Origin: an uncultured Bacteroidales bacterium
GTDB lineage: Bacteria; Bacteroidota; Bacteroidia; Bacteroidales; Muribaculaceae
DNA: 16,162 nucleotides
Assembly: GCA_900549375.1 (NCBI GenBank)
Contig: URNY01000047.1
Span: 1-16,162 of the forward strand
Reading direction: 5' to 3'
Part shown: positions 13,794 through 16,162 of the stretch, piece after piece
Layout of the letters: each line of letters begins with the position of its first letter
How positions within the stretch are numbered: the stretch's first letter is position 1
Notes under the pieces: generated by a model
Told to the model about the DNA's origin: nothing
What the model saw: the letters and a program-made list of their open reading frames with translations, nothing else
The model's database searches: none
Translations under genes and position numbers: made by a program

Positions 13794-16162
13794 TTAAAAT
13801 TCCAGATTCAGGCCGAACACATAACTGCGGCAATGAGGATAGGTTCCGTAGTCCACACCCTGGACGGCACCGGAGTTGCCGTATTGGTTCACCTCCGGAT
13901 CCATTCCCTTGTATTTGGTCCAGGTCAGCAGATTGGTGGCCGAGAAATAGGGCTGCAGACGCGTGATTCCCGCTTTCTTCATCCATTTGCCCGAGAAGCT
14001 GTAGGAGAGGCTCACGTTCTTGAGGCGCAGGTAGCTGCCGTCTTCCACGAAATATGTGGAGTTGCGCAGTGTGAAGCTGGCGCGCGGCACGTCGGTGATC
14101 TGCCCGGGTATGCGCCAGCGGTCGAGCACCACGGTGGTCTGGTTCTTGCCGTCCATCATGCCTTCGGTGTTGTGGCGCGACATGTTGTAGATGTCGTTGC
14201 CGTACGAACCCTGGATAAAAATGCTCAGATCGAAGCCTTTCCATGAGAAAGTGTTGGTCATACCGTAGGTGAAGTCGGGATTCGGGTCGCCGATATATGT
14301 ACGGTCGGAGGCGGAGATACGTCCGTCATTGTTGAGGTCGCGGTAGATCATGTCGCCGGTCTCGGGGTCAACCCCGTCGGCTATGTAGCCGTAGAAACCT
14401 GAGAGCGGACGCCCCGGCTCGTTGCGGATAATGTCTTCGTTCGACCCCGGAGCGTTGACGGAGGTGTAGATCTGTTTGAGCTGCAGTTTGTCGAGACGGT
14501 TGCGGTTGAAGCTCATGTTGAGCGAAGTGGCCCAGGAGAACTCACCCTGTATATTGTGGGAATATACCGAAAACTCGAAGCCTTTGTTGGTCATCTCTCC
14601 TTCGTTGCGCTGTATGGAGCTTGCCACAGCCGAGCCGGCAGGCAGCGACACGGTCATGAGCATGTCGGTGGTCTTCTTCAGATACCAGTCGGCGCTGAGC
14701 TGCCAGCGGCCGTTGAAAATCGAGAAATCGATACCGATATCGGTTGAAGTGGTGGTCTCCCACGTCAGGTCGGGTGTACGCAGGTTCGACTGCTTCACAA
14801 TGGGAACGGCATATTCGTTGCCGGCTACCCACCATTCCACGCGGCTGATTCCGTAGCGCTGCAGATAGGCGTATTCACCCACACCGCTCTGGTTGCCGGT
14901 CATTCCCCAGCCGCCGCGCAGCTTCAGGTCGGAAATCCAGCCCACATCCTTGAGGAAAGACTCTTCCGAGGCACGCCATGCGGCCGAGAAGGAGGGGAAG
15001 GCTTTCCAGCGGCGGTCGGGGTTCAGGCGTGAAGAACCGTCATAACGGAGGTTGGCCGTTACGAGATAGCGGGAATCATAGTTGTAGGCCACACGCCCGA
15101 AGAAGGAGAGGATGCCCCATTCGGTGATGGAGGTTCCGGTGTTGTCCCAGGCTATCTTGTTGGCGGCATTGAGTGTCTCGATCGAGGCGTTGCGATAGCA
15201 AGAGCCGTATATCCAACTGTTGCGGTAGTCGGAATCGGTCCACGACGATCCGAGCATCACGTTGAGATTATGTTTTTTGATGTCGAGTGTATAGTTCAGG
15301 ATGTTGTCCCACATCTGCTGGGTGTTGGTGTTGCGCAGGTCGGAACCTTTTCCTTTCGATTCGCGGCCTGTCACGGTGCTGACCGGATCGAGGAAGGTGG
15401 TGTCGTGGCCGTTGTTGCGCCGGAGCGTGTATTTGCTCTGCAGCGTCAGGTTGGGAAGGATGGTGAAGAGCAGGTCGCCGGTGGCCAGGAAATAGTGCAT
15501 CCTGTAGCGTGTGTTGGCGGTGCGGGCCTGGTTCTCGGCGGGACTCGCATAGTTGGCCATGCCGTAGAAATTGGCATAGTATTGGTCGGGGTTCTCGGGA
15601 TCCCATATCGGCGCGTAAGTCGGAGTGTTGATCACCGAAAGCACCACTCCACCTTTGTTCGCACCTGTACCCATCGCACCGCCGGCATTCGACATTGCGT
15701 CGGAATATGCCACGTTGGCCCCTATCTTGAGCCATTTGCGGATCTCGCCGTCGACCTTCACGCGGAAATTATAGCGCTGGTAGAACGACGACTGGATGAT
15801 ACCGTTGTCGCGGGCATAGCCGCCGGAGATATAATAGCTCATGGTTTTCCCTTTCTGGGCCACGGAGAGCTGATAGTTCTGAGTGTTGCCTGTTTTATAG
15901 GTCTCCTTGAACCAGTCGGTCTGGTCGGTGAGTCCTTCGGGGAGAGCGATACCTCCGACAATCTCATCCTGCAGCTCCTTATACTGTGCCGTATTGAGCA
16001 CTTTCACTTTGTTCACCACGTCGGCCAGACCATAGCTCACGTTGAGCGATACCTTGGCGCGCTCGCTGTCGGCTCCCTTGGTGGTGATGAGGATCACGCC
16101 GTTGGCGGCGCGGCTGCCGTAGATGGCGGCCGCGGAGGCATCCTTGAGAACCTGCATGTTCT
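13794..16162 (-). CDS. susC: SusC/RagA family TonB-dependent outer-membrane transporter (N-terminus beyond window)
   Basis: The last 788 residues of a SusC-like transporter. The reading frame stays open through the right edge, so the signal peptide, the carboxypeptidase-regulatory-like domain, the TonB box and the start of the plug are missing. The visible part opens in the plug with the family signature VLKDASAAAIYGSRAANGVILITTKGA. It continues as a long beta-barrel with alternating aromatic strands (YNFRVKVDGEIRKWLKIGANVAYS, DSRYLVTANLRYDGSSRLNPDRRWKAFPSFSAAWRASEE, LKLRGGWGMTGNQSGVGEYAY). The end is typical: KPYFSATNLLTWTKYKGMDPEV-like text and a final Phe (GLNLEF) for outer-membrane insertion. 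It imports oligosaccharides with TonB energy as a complex with SusD. It is the first visible gene of the operon; the promoter and any regulator (hybrid two-component, SusR-like or ECF/anti-sigma) would lie to the right. The gene name is used in the family sense. Confidence 0.93.
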   Translation of the reverse strand, partial: NMQVLKDASAAAIYGSRAANGVILITTKGADSERAKVSLNVSYGLADVVNKVKVLNTAQYKELQDEIVGGIALPEGLTDQTDWFKETYKTGNTQNYQLSVAQKGKTMSYYISGGYARDNGIIQSSFYQRYNFRVKVDGEIRKWLKIGANVAYSDAMSNAGGAMGTGANKGGVVLSVINTPTYAPIWDPENPDQYYANFYGMANYASPAENQARTANTRYRMHYFLATGDLLFTILPNLTLQSKYTLRRNNGHDTTFLDPVSTVTGRESKGKGSDLRNTNTQQMWDNILNYTLDIKKHNLNVMLGSSWTDSDYRNSWIYGSCYRNASIETLNAANKIAWDNTGTSITEWGILSFFGRVAYNYDSRYLVTANLRYDGSSRLNPDRRWKAFPSFSAAWRASEESFLKDVGWISDLKLRGGWGMTGNQSGVGEYAYLQRYGISRVEWWVAGNEYAVPIVKQSNLRTPDLTWETTTSTDIGIDFSIFNGRWQLSADWYLKKTTDMLMTVSLPAGSAVASSIQRNEGEMTNKGFEFSVYSHNIQGEFSWATSLNMSFNRNRLDKLQLKQIYTSVNAPGSNEDIIRNEPGRPLSGFYGYIADGVDPETGDMIYRDLNNDGRISASDRTYIGDPNPDFTYGMTNTFSWKGFDLSIFIQGSYGNDIYNMSRHNTEGMMDGKNQTTVVLDRWRIPGQITDVPRASFTLRNSTYFVEDGSYLRLKNVSLSYSFSGKWMKKAGITRLQPYFSATNLLTWTKYKGMDPEVNQYGNSGAVQGVDYGTYPHCRSYVFGLNLEF

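Noticed and set aside
13781..13794. Frameshift or merged reading of susC and susD
   Set aside because: susC ends in a clean TAA and susD begins 12 nt later with a proper lipoprotein signal; both are normal.

Overview
The window looks like chromosomal DNA from a gut-type member of the Bacteroidota, most likely order Bacteroidales. The grounds are a SusC/SusD outer-membrane pair, lipoproteins with Bacteroidota-type export signals (Cys-Ser-Asp-Asp-Asp-Asp), a C-terminal domain like those of type IX secretion cargo, TAnnTTTG-type promoter boxes, and no clear Shine-Dalgarno sites. A family such as Muribaculaceae would fit, but that is a guess from the gene mix. No tRNA, rRNA, CRISPR array or insertion sequence was seen.

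Left part (1-4057): the 3' part of a large secreted multidomain protein on the + strand ends at a strong hairpin terminator. It converges on a small minus-strand secreted PepSY-like protein. Upstream of that, on the same strand, is a DUF1846/UPF0371 protein. Directly 3' of the stop codons of these two minus-strand genes lie two degenerate, strictly phased short tandem arrays. One has a 9-bp period (1845-1925). The other has a 10-bp period and contains a perfect 26-bp palindrome (2501-2590).

Middle (4058-6115): a 328-bp divergent intergenic region precedes a single + strand gene. This gene is more AT-rich than its surroundings and encodes an AlbA_2 (Schlafen-like) plus GHKL-type ATPase regulator, which looks like an accessory or transferred gene. 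Behind it are a pair of 22-bp near-identical direct repeats and then the terminator of the operon on the opposite strand.

Right part (6116-16162): a minus-strand polysaccharide utilisation operon, transcribed right to left. The order is susC (5' end beyond the window), susD, a SusE/F-type surface glycan-binding lipoprotein, a metallo-beta-lactamase-fold lipoprotein, and a 1238-residue fusion of GH3 (beta-glucosidase/xylosidase type) with GH10 (endo-xylanase type). Gaps are 12, 21-48 and 11 nt, followed by a 1-nt stop/start overlap, so it is probably one transcription unit. The inferred scheme is this. The surface lipoproteins SusD and the SusE/F-like protein capture a beta-glycan, probably xylan or a related beta-linked polymer. 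The GH10 half cuts it and the GH3 half trims the products. SusC imports oligosaccharides with TonB energy. The role of the metallo-beta-lactamase-fold protein is unknown. The GH10 domain keeps both catalytic glutamates but lacks several usual -2 subsite residues, so the substrate should not be assumed to be plain xylan. No regulator of the operon lies in the window.
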